Shown: positions 43,475-51,145, counted from the first letter of the stretch. The stretch is DNA of 64,000 nt from Flagellimonas pacifica (GCF_900215465.1 NZ_OBEH01000008.1:62001-126000), one strand, 5' to 3'. The notes: generated from the sequence alone by a model not told the origin. Numbers and translations are program-made.

Positions 43475-44338
43475 TTGAATAAATTCAAATCCCACTTCAA
43501 GTTCAATAAGCAAGAACAGAGTGGGATTTTCTCTTTGTTGCTCCTTATTGTTATGCTGCAAGGTGTATACTTTTACATCAAAGCAAGACCTTTTAGCAAA
43601 AACCAGGTAGTTACGGTCAATACTGCCATACAATCCCAATTGGACAGTCTTCGACTTCTTGCTTTGCAAAATGATTCTTCTAAGATTTTTTCCTTCAATC
43701 CAAATTATATAACTGACTATAAAGCCTACACCTTGGGAATGTCGGCAACGGAACTTGATAAGTTGTTAGCATATAGAGAAACTGGAAGGTTTGTAAACTC
43801 TGCGGAGGAGTTTCAACAAGTAACCCGAGTGTCTGATTCTTTATTGATGGTAATCTCACCTTCTTTTAAATTTCCAGAATGGACCAAAAGGAAAAAAACA
43901 ACCAAAGTTTCTGCTAAGATTGGACCTGAAAAGACTTTTGAAAGAAAGGATTTGAATTTAGCCACAGCGGATGACCTAAAATCTATTAAAGGCATTGGGG
44001 AAAAGCTTTCTGAACGAATCATAAAATTTAGGGATAGATTAGGTGGGTTTTTAGTTGACGAACAATTATACGATGTTTATGGATTGGAACAGGAAGTTGT
44101 AAAAAGAGCTCTAAGAAAGTTTAGAGTCAATCAACCTCCTTCAATCCAAAAAATCAATATTAACCAAGCAACAGTTGAAGAATTAGCACGTTTGGTTTAT
44201 ATCAATCGAAATTTAGCTGAAAAGATAATCTCCTTTCGGGAGCTTAATGGAACATTTGATTCTTTGGATAAATTACGGAATGTGGAGTCTTTTCCAGCAG
44301 AAAGGATTGATAGAATTAAGCTATATTTGACCCTATAA
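43475..44338 (+). CDS. ComEA-like helix-hairpin-helix protein
   Basis: A 287-residue protein with an N-terminal membrane helix (about 17-35, GIFSLLLLIVMLQGVYFYI) and helix-hairpin-helix motifs at about 68-105, 150-205 (LNLATADDLKSIKGIGEKLSERIIKFRDRLGGF) and 222-285 (ININQATVEELARLVYINRNLAEKIISFRE). ComEA proteins bind double-stranded DNA at the cell surface during uptake; no other competence gene is here. The start is TTG 43475: an in-frame TGA lies two codons upstream and the frame has no earlier ATG. Confidence 0.83.
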   Translation: MNKFKSHFKFNKQEQSGIFSLLLLIVMLQGVYFYIKARPFSKNQVVTVNTAIQSQLDSLRLLALQNDSSKIFSFNPNYITDYKAYTLGMSATELDKLLAYRETGRFVNSAEEFQQVTRVSDSLLMVISPSFKFPEWTKRKKTTKVSAKIGPEKTFERKDLNLATADDLKSIKGIGEKLSERIIKFRDRLGGFLVDEQLYDVYGLEQEVVKRALRKFRVNQPPSIQKININQATVEELARLVYINRNLAEKIISFRELNGTFDSLDKLRNVESFPAERIDRIKLYLTL

Positions 44339-44348
44339 AATTGTACTG

Positions 44349-45512
44349 ATGGTAACGGATACTTTGTCCACAATGAACTTTGATTATTCAGAGACCCAAA
44401 AGATGGTTGCTGAGTCTGCTAGAGAGTTTGCACAACAATATATTGCTCCCCATGTGTTGGATTGGGATGAATCACAGACTTTTCCTTTAGAAGTGTTTAA
44501 GAAAGCCGGTGAACTCGGGTTTATGGGCGTTTTGGTTCCGGAGGAACTGGGAGGTTCTGGATTGGGATACCATGAATACATTGCTATTTTAGAAGAGATT
44601 TCAAAAGTAGATCCGGCCATTGGTCTTTCCGTAGCTGCGCATAATTCATTGTGCACCAATCATATATTGTCATTTGGCAATGAAGAGCAAAAACAACGTT
44701 GGATTCCTAAATTGGCAACAGCTGAATGGATAGGTGCTTGGGGACTTACAGAACATAACACGGGGTCGGATGCTGGAGGAATGAATACTACGGCGGTTAA
44801 AGACGGAGATTCATGGGTTTTGAATGGAGCTAAGAATTTTATTACCCATGGAAAGAGCGGTGATATTGCCGTAGTGATTGCCCGGACAGGGGAAAAGGGT
44901 GATAGCCATGGAATGACTGCTTTTGTTATTGAAAAAGGAACTCCTGGATTTTCAAGTGGCAAAAAAGAAGATAAACTAGGAATGAGGGCCAGTGAAACAG
45001 CTGAACTCATCTTTTCAGATTGTAGAATTCCAGATGAAAACCGTTTGGGCGAAGTAGGAGACGGTTTTATTCAATCCATGAAGGTCTTGGATGGTGGGAG
45101 AATTTCTATTGGAGCACTTTCATTGGGTGTCTCCAAAGGAGCCTATAAAGCAGCCCTTAAATATTCCAAAGAACGCGTTCAGTTTGGTAAACCTATTAGT
45201 GAGTTTCAGGGAATATCATTTAAACTGGCTGACATGGCCACGGAAATTGAAGCTTCTGAGTTGTTGTTACACAAGGCGGCTTTTTTAAAGAATGCTGGTA
45301 AGCCAATGACCAAACTAGGAGCAATGTGTAAAATGTATGCTTCAGAAGTATGTGTCAAGATTGCTAATGATGCGGTGCAAATACATGGCGGATATGGTTA
45401 TACCAAAGATTTTCCAGTTGAAAAATTTTACCGTGATGCTAAGTTGTGCACCATAGGTGAAGGCACAACTGAAATACAAAAAGTAGTAATTTCAAGAAAT
45501 ATTCTAAAGTAA
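44349..45512 (+). CDS. Acyl-CoA dehydrogenase
   Basis: FAD-dependent dehydrogenase introducing the 2,3 double bond in acyl-CoA. Three domains are recognisable: N-terminal helices, the beta domain with WIGAWGLTEHNTGSDAGGM (FAD/substrate site), and the C-terminal helices with KERVQFGKPISEFQGISFKLADM and QIHGGYGYTKDFPVEKFYRDAKLCTIGEGTTEIQ. The catalytic Glu is the one in IGEGTTEIQ, as in short-chain enzymes. Chain-length preference cannot be decided. ATG 44373 (MNFDYSETQKM) is an alternative start eight codons inside. The stop abuts the rpsU promoter. Confidence 0.94.
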   Translation: MVTDTLSTMNFDYSETQKMVAESAREFAQQYIAPHVLDWDESQTFPLEVFKKAGELGFMGVLVPEELGGSGLGYHEYIAILEEISKVDPAIGLSVAAHNSLCTNHILSFGNEEQKQRWIPKLATAEWIGAWGLTEHNTGSDAGGMNTTAVKDGDSWVLNGAKNFITHGKSGDIAVVIARTGEKGDSHGMTAFVIEKGTPGFSSGKKEDKLGMRASETAELIFSDCRIPDENRLGEVGDGFIQSMKVLDGGRISIGALSLGVSKGAYKAALKYSKERVQFGKPISEFQGISFKLADMATEIEASELLLHKAAFLKNAGKPMTKLGAMCKMYASEVCVKIANDAVQIHGGYGYTKDFPVEKFYRDAKLCTIGEGTTEIQKVVISRNILK

Positions 45513-45545
45513 TTTGTGCATTACTATTTAATACTTGTATATTTG
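45513..45545 (+). promoter_or_regulatory. rpsU promoter (TTTG-N21-TATATTTG)
   Basis: TTTG (45513-45516), 21 nt, TATATTTG (45538-45545) match both Bacteroidota promoter elements. The first base follows the acyl-CoA dehydrogenase stop directly. Initiation would fall near 45550, giving a leader of about 30 nt that contains the Shine-Dalgarno of rpsU. Confidence 0.7.
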
Positions 45546-45562
45546 CACACCAAAATTTAAAA

Positions 45563-45575
45563 GAGAGGAGGTTGT
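45563..45575 (+). promoter_or_regulatory. Strong Shine-Dalgarno site of rpsU
   Basis: GAGAGGAGGTTGT contains a full AGGAGGT core 9 nt before the rpsU ATG. Most genes in this window, for example tuf and rplK, have only A/T-rich sequence there. In Bacteroidia the anti-SD end of 16S rRNA is known to be held by a pocket that includes bS21, so this site may let bS21-deficient ribosomes favour rpsU. Confidence 0.8.
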
Positions 45576-45580
45576 AGCCC

Positions 45581-45775
45581 ATGTTAATAATACCAGTAAA
45601 AGAAGGAGAAAACATCGATAGAGCTCTAAAGCGTTTCAAACGTAAGTTTGATAAGACCGGCACCATGCGCCAGTTGAGAAAAAGGCAGCAGTTTACTAAG
45701 CCTTCAGTAAAGCGCAGAGCAGAAATACAAAAAGCTCAATATATACAAGGACTTAGAGATCAGGAGGAAATTTAA
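45581..45775 (+). CDS. rpsU: 30S ribosomal protein bS21
   Basis: A 64-residue basic protein: MLIIPVKEGENIDRALKRFKRKFDKTGTMRQLRKRQQF matches bS21, including the family-wide NIDRALKRFKRK. It sits at the mRNA exit platform near the 3' end of 16S rRNA. The gene has its own promoter, an unusually strong Shine-Dalgarno and a strong terminator, so it is a monocistronic unit, probably autoregulated. Confidence 0.97.
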   Translation: MLIIPVKEGENIDRALKRFKRKFDKTGTMRQLRKRQQFTKPSVKRRAEIQKAQYIQGLRDQEEI

Positions 45776-45793
45776 GATTCTTGAACAAAGAAA

Positions 45794-45836
45794 AAAAATC
45801 CCGTTGCAATTGTTTTGCAACGGGATTTTTGTTTTT
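45794..45836 (+). terminator. Intrinsic terminator of rpsU
   Basis: A 16-bp perfect stem (45794-45809 with 45815-45830, core ATCCCGTTGCAA / TTGCAACGGGAT) around a 5-nt loop, then TTTTTGTTTTT. It is flanked by A-runs and could act on both strands. It lies 18 nt after the rpsU stop. Confidence 0.93.
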
Positions 45837-45871
45837 ATATCTATTGTTAGGGATTTGGGTAACTTTGAATA

Positions 45872-46765
45872 ATGTCTTTATCAGCGTTCATAACATATTT
45901 AAGGTTGGAGAAAAACTACTCTGTGCACACAGTCAATGCATATGAAAAAGACATCGATGCCTTTTCAGTATTCTGTAAAGATGATTATGAAATGGATTCT
46001 ATAGATAATATGGAGTATTCCATTGTTAGAAGTTGGATTGTTCTTTTGGTTGACAAAGGAATTTCAAATAGAACGATAAACAGAAAAATTTCTTCATTAA
46101 AAGCCTACTATAGGTTTCTGCAAAAAATAGGTCAAATAAAAGCTTCGCCCTTAGCGAAACACAAAGCTCTTAAAACGAACAAGAATGTTGAAGTGCCATT
46201 TTCTGAAATGGAAATGGAAAAGATATTACTGGAGATACCATTTGATAATGATTTTGAGGGAGTGCGGGACAGACTCATTATAGAAATGTTATATGCAACT
46301 GGTGTACGTAGAGCAGAATTGGTAAATCTAAGGTTGAATGATGTTTATGGTTCCAATAATACCTTGAAAGTTTTGGGGAAAAGAAATAAGGAACGTATAC
46401 TCCCCTTACTGCCATCCACAAAAGCTTTGTTGGAAACATATATGTTATCTCGCTCTAACCTAGAAAAGTTGAAGGATACTGAATACCTTTTTTTGACGAA
46501 AGGAGGTCTTAAAATTTACGAAACACTTGTTTATCGCATCATAAATAAGTATTTTAGTTTGGTGTCCCCTAAGGTTAAAAAGAGCCCACATATATTAAGG
46601 CACACCTTTGCAACACACCTGCTTAATAGGGGAGCGGATTTAAATTCCGTTAAGGAATTATTGGGTCATTCGAGTTTGGCTTCTACACAAGTGTATACAC
46701 ATAACAGTATAGCCGAGCTAAAAAAAGTTCACCTCAAGGCCCATCCCAGAAATAAGAAACAATAA
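45872..46765 (+). CDS. xerC: Tyrosine recombinase XerC/XerD
   Basis: A 297-residue tyrosine recombinase, the usual Xer length. The N-terminal SAM-like core-binding domain (about 1-90) is followed by the catalytic domain with R146 or R147 in ATGVRRAEL, the Lys hairpin KVLGKRNKER, H240-x-x-R243 in SPHILRHTFATHLL, H266 in LLGHSSL and the nucleophile Y275 in STQVYTH. It resolves chromosome dimers at dif. Its position between rpsU and hpf recurs in Flavobacteriaceae as I recall, so I read it as housekeeping, not a phage integrase. XerC rather than XerD is a guess. Confidence 0.9.
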   Translation: MSLSAFITYLRLEKNYSVHTVNAYEKDIDAFSVFCKDDYEMDSIDNMEYSIVRSWIVLLVDKGISNRTINRKISSLKAYYRFLQKIGQIKASPLAKHKALKTNKNVEVPFSEMEMEKILLEIPFDNDFEGVRDRLIIEMLYATGVRRAELVNLRLNDVYGSNNTLKVLGKRNKERILPLLPSTKALLETYMLSRSNLEKLKDTEYLFLTKGGLKIYETLVYRIINKYFSLVSPKVKKSPHILRHTFATHLLNRGADLNSVKELLGHSSLASTQVYTHNSIAELKKVHLKAHPRNKKQ

Positions 46766-46819
46766 GTTTCTTGTAATGTTTAATCTTGTTGCAATCTAGC
46801 AACCTAAAAACTATACTTT

Positions 46820-47122
46820 ATGAAAGTAAATGCACAATCGGTAAATTTTGTAGCTGATACCAAGCTTATTGATTTTATTCAAAAACGAATGGATAAACTA
46901 GAGCTTTTTTATGATAAGGTCATCGGTTCCGATGTTTATTTAAAAGTGGAAAACACAAGTGCAAAAGAAAATAAGATAGTGGAAATTAAGCTGTTGGTGC
47001 CTCGAGATAAACTCATTGTAAAAAAGCAATGTAAATCTTTTGAGGAGGCAGTGGATTCTGCTTGTAGTTCCCTTGAAAGACAATTGGTAAAAAGGAAAGA
47101 AAAATTAAGAGCAAAAGCTTGA
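46820..47122 (+). CDS. hpf: Ribosome hibernation-promoting factor / RaiA
   Basis: A 100-residue protein of the HPF/YfiA family: MKVNAQSVNFVADTKLIDFIQKRMDKLELFYDKV, then alternating beta strands with VEIKLLVPRDKLIVKKQCKSFEEAVDSACSSLERQLVKRKEK. Short forms bind the decoding centre of idle 30S subunits. There is no C-terminal dimerisation domain as in long HPF. It lies 55 nt after xerC and is followed by the promoter-terminator composite that insulates the tRNA cluster. Confidence 0.92.
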   Translation: MKVNAQSVNFVADTKLIDFIQKRMDKLELFYDKVIGSDVYLKVENTSAKENKIVEIKLLVPRDKLIVKKQCKSFEEAVDSACSSLERQLVKRKEKLRAKA

Positions 47123-47142
47123 TGAAAATTTTTGCAATTTTA

Positions 47143-47173
47143 TTTTGATTAAATAAATAAATATATACATTTG
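47143..47173 (+). promoter_or_regulatory. Promoter of the tRNA-tuf cluster (TTTTG-N18-TACATTTG)
   Basis: TTTTG (47143-47147) and TACATTTG (47166-47173) match the Bacteroidota -33 and -7 elements, 18 nt apart. Transcripts would start about 47178-47181 and run through four tRNAs into tuf. The terminator of the upstream unit begins 2 nt after this box. Confidence 0.7.
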
Positions 47174-47174
47174 C

Positions 47175-47202
47175 AGTCCGTTAGAAATAGCGGACTTTTT
47201 TT
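47175..47202 (+). terminator. Intrinsic terminator overlapping the transcription start of the tRNA cluster
   Basis: AGTCCGTTA (47175-47183) pairs with TAGCGGACT (47188-47196), nine pairs with one G-U, around a GAAA tetraloop, followed by seven T (47196-47202). It ends upstream transcription from hpf. Because the cluster promoter starts RNA inside the 5' arm, its own transcripts would lack the full stem. Confidence 0.85.
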
Positions 47203-47222
47203 GTGTAAAAAAGGGCGTAAAT

Positions 47223-47296
47223 GCCGATGTAGCTCAGCTGGCTAGAGCAGCTGATTTGTAATCAGCAGGTCGTGGGTTCGAGTCCCTCCATCGGCT
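47223..47296 (+). tRNA. tRNA-Thr (TGT)
   Basis: A 74-nt cloverleaf: acceptor GCCGATG/CATCGGC, D arm, anticodon arm GCTGA-TTTGTAA-TCAGC with anticodon TGT, and T arm with GGTTCGAGTCC. CCA is not encoded. First gene of the cluster. Confidence 0.97.
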
Positions 47297-47318
47297 CGTA
47301 ACATATTGAAAATAAGGC

Positions 47319-47400
<82 letters not shown>

Positions 47401-47401
47401 C

Positions 47402-47432
47402 AAACAAACTTTTGAAGAAAGGTTTGTTTTTG
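47402..47432 (+). terminator. Hairpin with T-run between tRNA-Tyr and tRNA-Gly
   Basis: AAACAAAC (47402-47409) pairs with GTTTGTTT (47422-47429) and is followed by TTTG; a second small hairpin (TTTTGGG / CCCAAAA, 47458-47477) precedes tRNA-Gly. Both are A/T-rich and weak; they may mark processing sites or partial termination within the cluster. Confidence 0.4.
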
Positions 47433-47482
47433 AGAGTTTTTTTGAAATATTGAAATGTTTTGGGTTTTTGCCCAAAAAAAAT

Positions 47483-47555
47483 GCGGGAGTAGCTCAGTTG
47501 GTAGAGCGTCAGCCTTCCAAGCTGAATGTCGCCGGTTCGAACCCGGTCTCCCGCT
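47483..47555 (+). tRNA. tRNA-Gly (TCC)
   Basis: A 73-nt cloverleaf: acceptor GCGGGAG/CTCCCGC, anticodon arm TCAGC-CTTCCAA-GCTGA with anticodon TCC, T loop TTCGAAC. CCA is not encoded. Confidence 0.97.
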
Positions 47556-47560
47556 CTAAA

Positions 47561-47585
47561 GTCATCCTTGCGAAAGCAGGAATCT
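47561..47585 (+). repeat. Degenerate solo REP-like hairpin in the tRNA cluster
   Basis: GTCATCCTTGCGAAAGCAGG and the next five bases match one hairpin of the GIY-YIG unit (GTCATTCCTGCGAAAGCAGG in the 33-kb copy) except for two swapped positions and the last base. It lies in the 82-nt space between tRNA-Gly and tRNA-Thr(GGT). The stem is weakened by the changes, so this looks like an old copy. Confidence 0.6.
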
Positions 47586-47637
47586 CTTCCAAAATTTATG
47601 GGAGAACTATTTTAAAGTAGTTGATTCAGCACTTTAC

Positions 47638-47709
47638 GCCGGTGTAGCTCAGGGGTAGAGCGTTTCCTTGGTAAGGAAGAGGTCACGAGTTCAAATCTCG
47701 TCATTGGCT
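47638..47709 (+). tRNA. tRNA-Thr (GGT)
   Basis: A 72-nt cloverleaf: acceptor GCCGGTG/CATTGGC with two G-U wobbles, short D loop, anticodon arm TTTCC-TTGGTAA-GGAAG with anticodon GGT, T loop TTCAAAT. CCA is not encoded. It lies 47 nt before tuf, probably on the same transcript. Confidence 0.94.
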
Positions 47710-47756
47710 CAAAACGATTTGTACACTAATATAAACTAAGATTAAAATTATTTAAA

Positions 47757-48944
47757 ATGGCAAAGGAAACTTTTGATCGTTCCAAACCGCACTTAAATAT
47801 TGGTACTATTGGCCACGTGGATCACGGAAAAACTACGTTGACCGCTGCTATTACTACCGTATTGGCTAATGCGGGATTGTCAGAGCTTAGAAGCTTTGAT
47901 TCTATTGATAATGCCCCTGAGGAAAAAGAAAGAGGTATTACCATAAACACTTCTCACGTAGAGTACCAAACTCAGAACCGTCACTACGCTCATGTTGACT
48001 GTCCAGGTCACGCGGATTACGTAAAGAACATGGTTACTGGTGCTGCTCAGATGGACGGTGCTATCTTGGTTGTTGCTGCAACTGATGGACCTATGCCGCA
48101 AACTCGTGAGCATATCCTTTTGGGTCGTCAGGTTGGTATTCCAAGAATCGTTGTTTTCTTGAACAAAGTTGACATGGTTGATGATGAGGAGCTTTTGGAG
48201 CTTGTTGAAATGGAAGTAAGAGAATTGCTTTCTTTCTATGAGTACGATGGTGACAACGGGCCTGTTATTTCTGGTTCTGCTCTTGGCGCACTTAACGGTG
48301 AGCAAAAATGGGTTGATACGGTAATGGAGTTGATGGCTGCTGTTGATGAGTGGATTGAGCTTCCAAAAAGAGATGTTGATAAAGATTTCTTGATGCCTGT
48401 TGAAGATGTATTCACGATTACTGGTCGTGGTACTGTTGCTACAGGACGTATCGAAACTGGTGTTGCCAATACCGGCGATGCTGTTGATATTATTGGTATG
48501 GGAGCTGAGAAATTGGCTTCAACAATTACAGGAGTTGAGATGTTCCGTAAGATTTTGGATAGAGGTGAAGCTGGTGATAACGTAGGTATCCTTTTGAGAG
48601 GTATAGAAAAATCTGACATCAAAAGAGGTATGGTAATCTGTAAGCCAGGTTCCGTTAAGCCACATGCTAAGTTCAAGGCTGAGGTATATATCCTTAAAAA
48701 AGAAGAAGGTGGTCGTCACACGCCATTCCACAATAACTACCGTCCACAGTTCTACGTGCGTACAACTGATGTAACTGGAAACATTGCGCTTCCTGATGGA
48801 GTTGAAATGGTTATGCCTGGTGATAACTTGACCATTACAGTTGATTTGATTCAGCCAATCGCATTGAGCGTTGGTCTACGTTTCGCTATCCGTGAGGGTG
48901 GTAGAACAGTAGGTGCTGGTCAGGTTACTGAGATTTTAGATTAA
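47757..48944 (+). CDS. tuf: Elongation factor Tu
   Basis: GTPase that delivers aminoacyl-tRNA to the ribosome. G1 GHVDHGKT, switch I with the conserved RGITI, G3 DCPGHADY, G4 NKVDMVDD and G5 SAL are intact; domains 2 and 3 follow (DVFTITGRGTVATGRIE; GGRHTPFHNNYRPQFY). Length 395 is normal. The start region is A/T-rich (ATTATTTAAAATG) without Shine-Dalgarno. It is co-located with the upstream tRNA cluster and with tRNA-Trp-secE-nusG downstream, a conserved order. Confidence 0.98.
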   Translation: MAKETFDRSKPHLNIGTIGHVDHGKTTLTAAITTVLANAGLSELRSFDSIDNAPEEKERGITINTSHVEYQTQNRHYAHVDCPGHADYVKNMVTGAAQMDGAILVVAATDGPMPQTREHILLGRQVGIPRIVVFLNKVDMVDDEELLELVEMEVRELLSFYEYDGDNGPVISGSALGALNGEQKWVDTVMELMAAVDEWIELPKRDVDKDFLMPVEDVFTITGRGTVATGRIETGVANTGDAVDIIGMGAEKLASTITGVEMFRKILDRGEAGDNVGILLRGIEKSDIKRGMVICKPGSVKPHAKFKAEVYILKKEEGGRHTPFHNNYRPQFYVRTTDVTGNIALPDGVEMVMPGDNLTITVDLIQPIALSVGLRFAIREGGRTVGAGQVTEILD

Positions 48945-48964
48945 TCATTTTACAATAAATATTG

Positions 48965-49006
48965 CACTAAAGGGTGTTCCGTTTTATGCGGAATACCTTT
49001 CAGTGT
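48965..49006 (+). terminator. Long imperfect hairpin after tuf
   Basis: CACTAAAGGGTGTTCCG (48965-48981) pairs with CGGAATACCTTTCAGTG (48989-49005) through most positions, with a 7-nt loop. It is followed by A/T-rich sequence but not a T-run, so it may be a processing site or weak terminator between tuf and tRNA-Trp. Confidence 0.5.
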
Positions 49007-49065
49007 AAATATAAACGGGTGTGGTTCATCTCTGAAAATTTGAGGTGGTGAGGATACCAAATTTT

Positions 49066-49138
49066 ACGGGCGTAGCTCAGTTGGTAGAGCACTGGTCTCC
49101 AAAACCAGGTGTCGGGAGTTCGAGCCTCTCCGCCCGTG
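49066..49138 (+). tRNA. tRNA-Trp (CCA)
   Basis: A 73-nt cloverleaf: acceptor ACGGGCG/CGCCCGT, anticodon arm CTGGT-CTCCAAA-ACCAG with anticodon CCA, T loop TTCGAGC. It lies 19 nt before secE. Its charging level is what the trp attenuator at 35.1 kb should sense. Confidence 0.97.
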
Positions 49139-49157
49139 CAGGAAAATACAATATACT

Positions 49158-49346
49158 ATGTTCACATACGTAAAAGAATCATTTGAAGAGTTAAAAAGCA
49201 ATGTTACTTGGCTGAACAGGGAAAGAGCTTCCAATCTTATGGTTGTAGTAGCTGTTTTTTCAATCTTGTTTGCTTTGGCAACTTGGGGTGTTGACTCCCT
49301 TTTTAGTAAATTGATTCGATTGTATTTTGATAACGTAATAGGGTAG
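49158..49346 (+). CDS. secE: Preprotein translocase subunit SecE
   Basis: A 62-residue single-TM SecE. The amphipathic helix VKESFEELKSNVTWLNRERA precedes one TM segment (about 27-47, LMVVVAVFSILFALATWGVDSLF). It clamps SecY in the Sec translocon. Position between tRNA-Trp and nusG is the standard bacterial arrangement; nusG follows after 7 nt. Confidence 0.95.
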   Translation: MFTYVKESFEELKSNVTWLNRERASNLMVVVAVFSILFALATWGVDSLFSKLIRLYFDNVIG

Positions 49347-49353
49347 TTAGGAT

Positions 49354-49905
49354 ATGTCTGAGGTTCTGGAGAAAAAATGGTATGTAGTTAGGGCTGTTAG
49401 TGGTCAAGAAAACAAAATCAAAGGCTACATTGAGAGTGAAGTGGAGCGTAATGGTTTTGGTGATTACCTTGAAGAGGTTCTAGTGCCTACCGAAAAAGTT
49501 GTACAGATCCGTAATGGGAAGAAAATAAACAAAGAAAGAGTTTACTTTCCTGGATATATAATGATAAAAGCCAATTTGGGTGGAGAAATGATTCATATTA
49601 TACGCTCCATTACAAATGTTATTGGGTTTTTAGGTGAAACCAAAGGAGGGGATCCTGTTCCTTTAAGGAAATCAGAGGTGAACCGCATGTTAGGAAAAGT
49701 GGATGAGCTTGCTGTGAATACGGATAACGTGGCAATTCCATTTGTATTGGGTGAAACCGTAAAAGTTATTGATGGTCCTTTCAATGGTTTCAATGGAACT
49801 GTTGAGAAAATCAATGAGGAAAAGCGTAAGCTAGAGGTGATGGTTAAAATTTTCGGAAGAAAAACTCCGTTGGAACTCAGTTATATGCAGGTAGAAAAAG
49901 TTTAA
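49354..49905 (+). CDS. nusG: Transcription termination/antitermination factor NusG
   Basis: A 183-residue NusG with the NGN domain (KKWYVVRAVSGQENKIKGYIESEV; VYFPGYIMIKANL) and a C-terminal KOW domain (GETVKVIDGPFNGFNGTVEKINEEKRKLEVMVKIFGRKTPLELSYMQVEKV). It binds RNA polymerase clamp and couples to ribosomal S10 or Rho. Head of the ribosomal protein/RNA polymerase gene string; 67 nt separate it from rplK. Confidence 0.97.
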   Translation: MSEVLEKKWYVVRAVSGQENKIKGYIESEVERNGFGDYLEEVLVPTEKVVQIRNGKKINKERVYFPGYIMIKANLGGEMIHIIRSITNVIGFLGETKGGDPVPLRKSEVNRMLGKVDELAVNTDNVAIPFVLGETVKVIDGPFNGFNGTVEKINEEKRKLEVMVKIFGRKTPLELSYMQVEKV

Positions 49906-49972
49906 GAAGAGCTGTTACATATAAAAAGTTGTGTTGCTTCCAATGACACACTTTACATTTTAATTAAAAACA

Positions 49973-50410
49973 ATGGCAAAAGAAGTAGATAAGGTAGTTA
50001 AATTACAAGTTAGGGGAGGTGCTGCGAATCCATCGCCACCGGTTGGACCCGCCTTAGGTGCTGCCGGTGTTAACATCATGGAGTTCTGTAAGCAGTTTAA
50101 TGCTCGTACACAGGACAAGCCAGGTAAAGTTTTACCTGTTGTTATCACCGTTTACAAAGACAAATCTTTCGAGTTTGTTGTAAAGACACCACCAGCGGCA
50201 GTTCAATTGATGGAAGCAGCTAAGATTAAAAAAGGATCTGGCGAACCTAACAGAGTTAAAAATGGTTCTGTATCCTGGGATCAAGTAAAGCAAATCGCTG
50301 AGGACAAAATGGTCGATTTGAATGCTTTTACGGTAGAGTCTGCAATGAGTATGGTTGCAGGTACTGCTAGATCTATGGGTTTAAAAGTAGCAGGCAAGAG
50401 ACCTTTTTAA
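49973..50410 (+). CDS. rplK: 50S ribosomal protein uL11
   Basis: A 145-residue uL11: KVVKLQVRGGAANPSPPVGPALGAAGVNIMEFCKQFNARTQ at the N-terminus, the Pro-rich hinge, and the RNA-binding C-terminal domain ending in SMGLKVAGKRPF. It forms the stalk base with 23S rRNA. No L1-type leader stem was recognised in the 67 nt upstream. rplA follows after 19 nt. Confidence 0.98.
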   Translation: MAKEVDKVVKLQVRGGAANPSPPVGPALGAAGVNIMEFCKQFNARTQDKPGKVLPVVITVYKDKSFEFVVKTPPAAVQLMEAAKIKKGSGEPNRVKNGSVSWDQVKQIAEDKMVDLNAFTVESAMSMVAGTARSMGLKVAGKRPF

Positions 50411-50429
50411 AATCTTAAAGCAATTTATA

Positions 50430-51122
50430 ATGGCAAGATTGACTAAAAAGCAAAAAGAAGCCCAAGCCAAAATAGATAGAAACAAACTCTATTCTTTGGA
50501 TGAGGCGTCAGCTTTGATAAAAGAAATAACCAATGTGAAATTTGACGCTTCCATTGATTTGGCGGTTCGTTTGGGTGTAGATCCAAGAAAAGCAAATCAA
50601 ATGGTGCGTGGCGTTGTTACCCTTCCACACGGAACAGGTAAGGATGTTAAAGTTTTGGCATTGGTGACACCAGACAAAGAGGCAGAAGCTAAAGAAGCAG
50701 GTGCTGATTTTGTTGGGTTGGACGAATATTTGGATAAAATTAAAGGCGGTTGGACCGATGTGGATGTAATCATCACTATACCAAGCGTTATGGGTAAATT
50801 AGGGCCACTCGGTAGAGTTTTGGGTCCTAGAGGTTTAATGCCCAATCCAAAGACTGGTACAGTAACTATGGATGTTGCAAAAGCAGTATCTGAAGTGAAA
50901 GCTGGTAAGATTGATTTTAAAGTGGACAAAACAGGTATAGTACACGCAGCTATAGGGAAAGCTTCTTTTTCTGCGGATAAAATTGCTGGCAATGCCAAAG
51001 AGTTGTTAGATACTTTGGTAAGAATGAAACCAGCAGCAGCAAAAGGTGTTTATATGAAAAGCATCTATTTGTCAAGTACCATGAGTCCTAGTGTTCAATT
51101 AGATCCAAAGGCAGTTTCGTAA
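50430..51122 (+). CDS. rplA: 50S ribosomal protein uL1
   Basis: A 230-residue uL1 with the two-domain signature: FDASIDLAVRLGVDPRKANQMVRGVVTLPHGTGKDVKVL, the Rossmann-like middle with MGKLGPLGRVLGPRGLMPNPKTGTVT, and the return to domain I (FKVDKTGIVHAAIGKASFSADK). It builds the L1 stalk and in many bacteria represses its own operon; no such RNA site is seen here. rplJ follows after 23 nt. Confidence 0.98.
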   Translation: MARLTKKQKEAQAKIDRNKLYSLDEASALIKEITNVKFDASIDLAVRLGVDPRKANQMVRGVVTLPHGTGKDVKVLALVTPDKEAEAKEAGADFVGLDEYLDKIKGGWTDVDVIITIPSVMGKLGPLGRVLGPRGLMPNPKTGTVTMDVAKAVSEVKAGKIDFKVDKTGIVHAAIGKASFSADKIAGNAKELLDTLVRMKPAAAKGVYMKSIYLSSTMSPSVQLDPKAVS

Positions 51123-51145
51123 CTGGTGGTTCAATATTTTTAATT

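Noticed and set aside
35249..45830. Similar stems (AATCCCGTT) in the yceI and rpsU terminators taken as a repeat family
   Set aside because: Shared bases are few, arms diverge after them, and both are ordinary intrinsic terminators.
45872..46765. Tyrosine recombinase close to a tRNA cluster, looking like an integrase with an att site
   Set aside because: Length, motif set and neighbours (rpsU, hpf, tuf) are those of the housekeeping Xer gene. No phage genes or duplicated tRNA ends are present.
51123..51145. Possible L10 leader before rplJ
   Set aside because: Only 23 nt separate rplA and rplJ, too short for the known leader fold.
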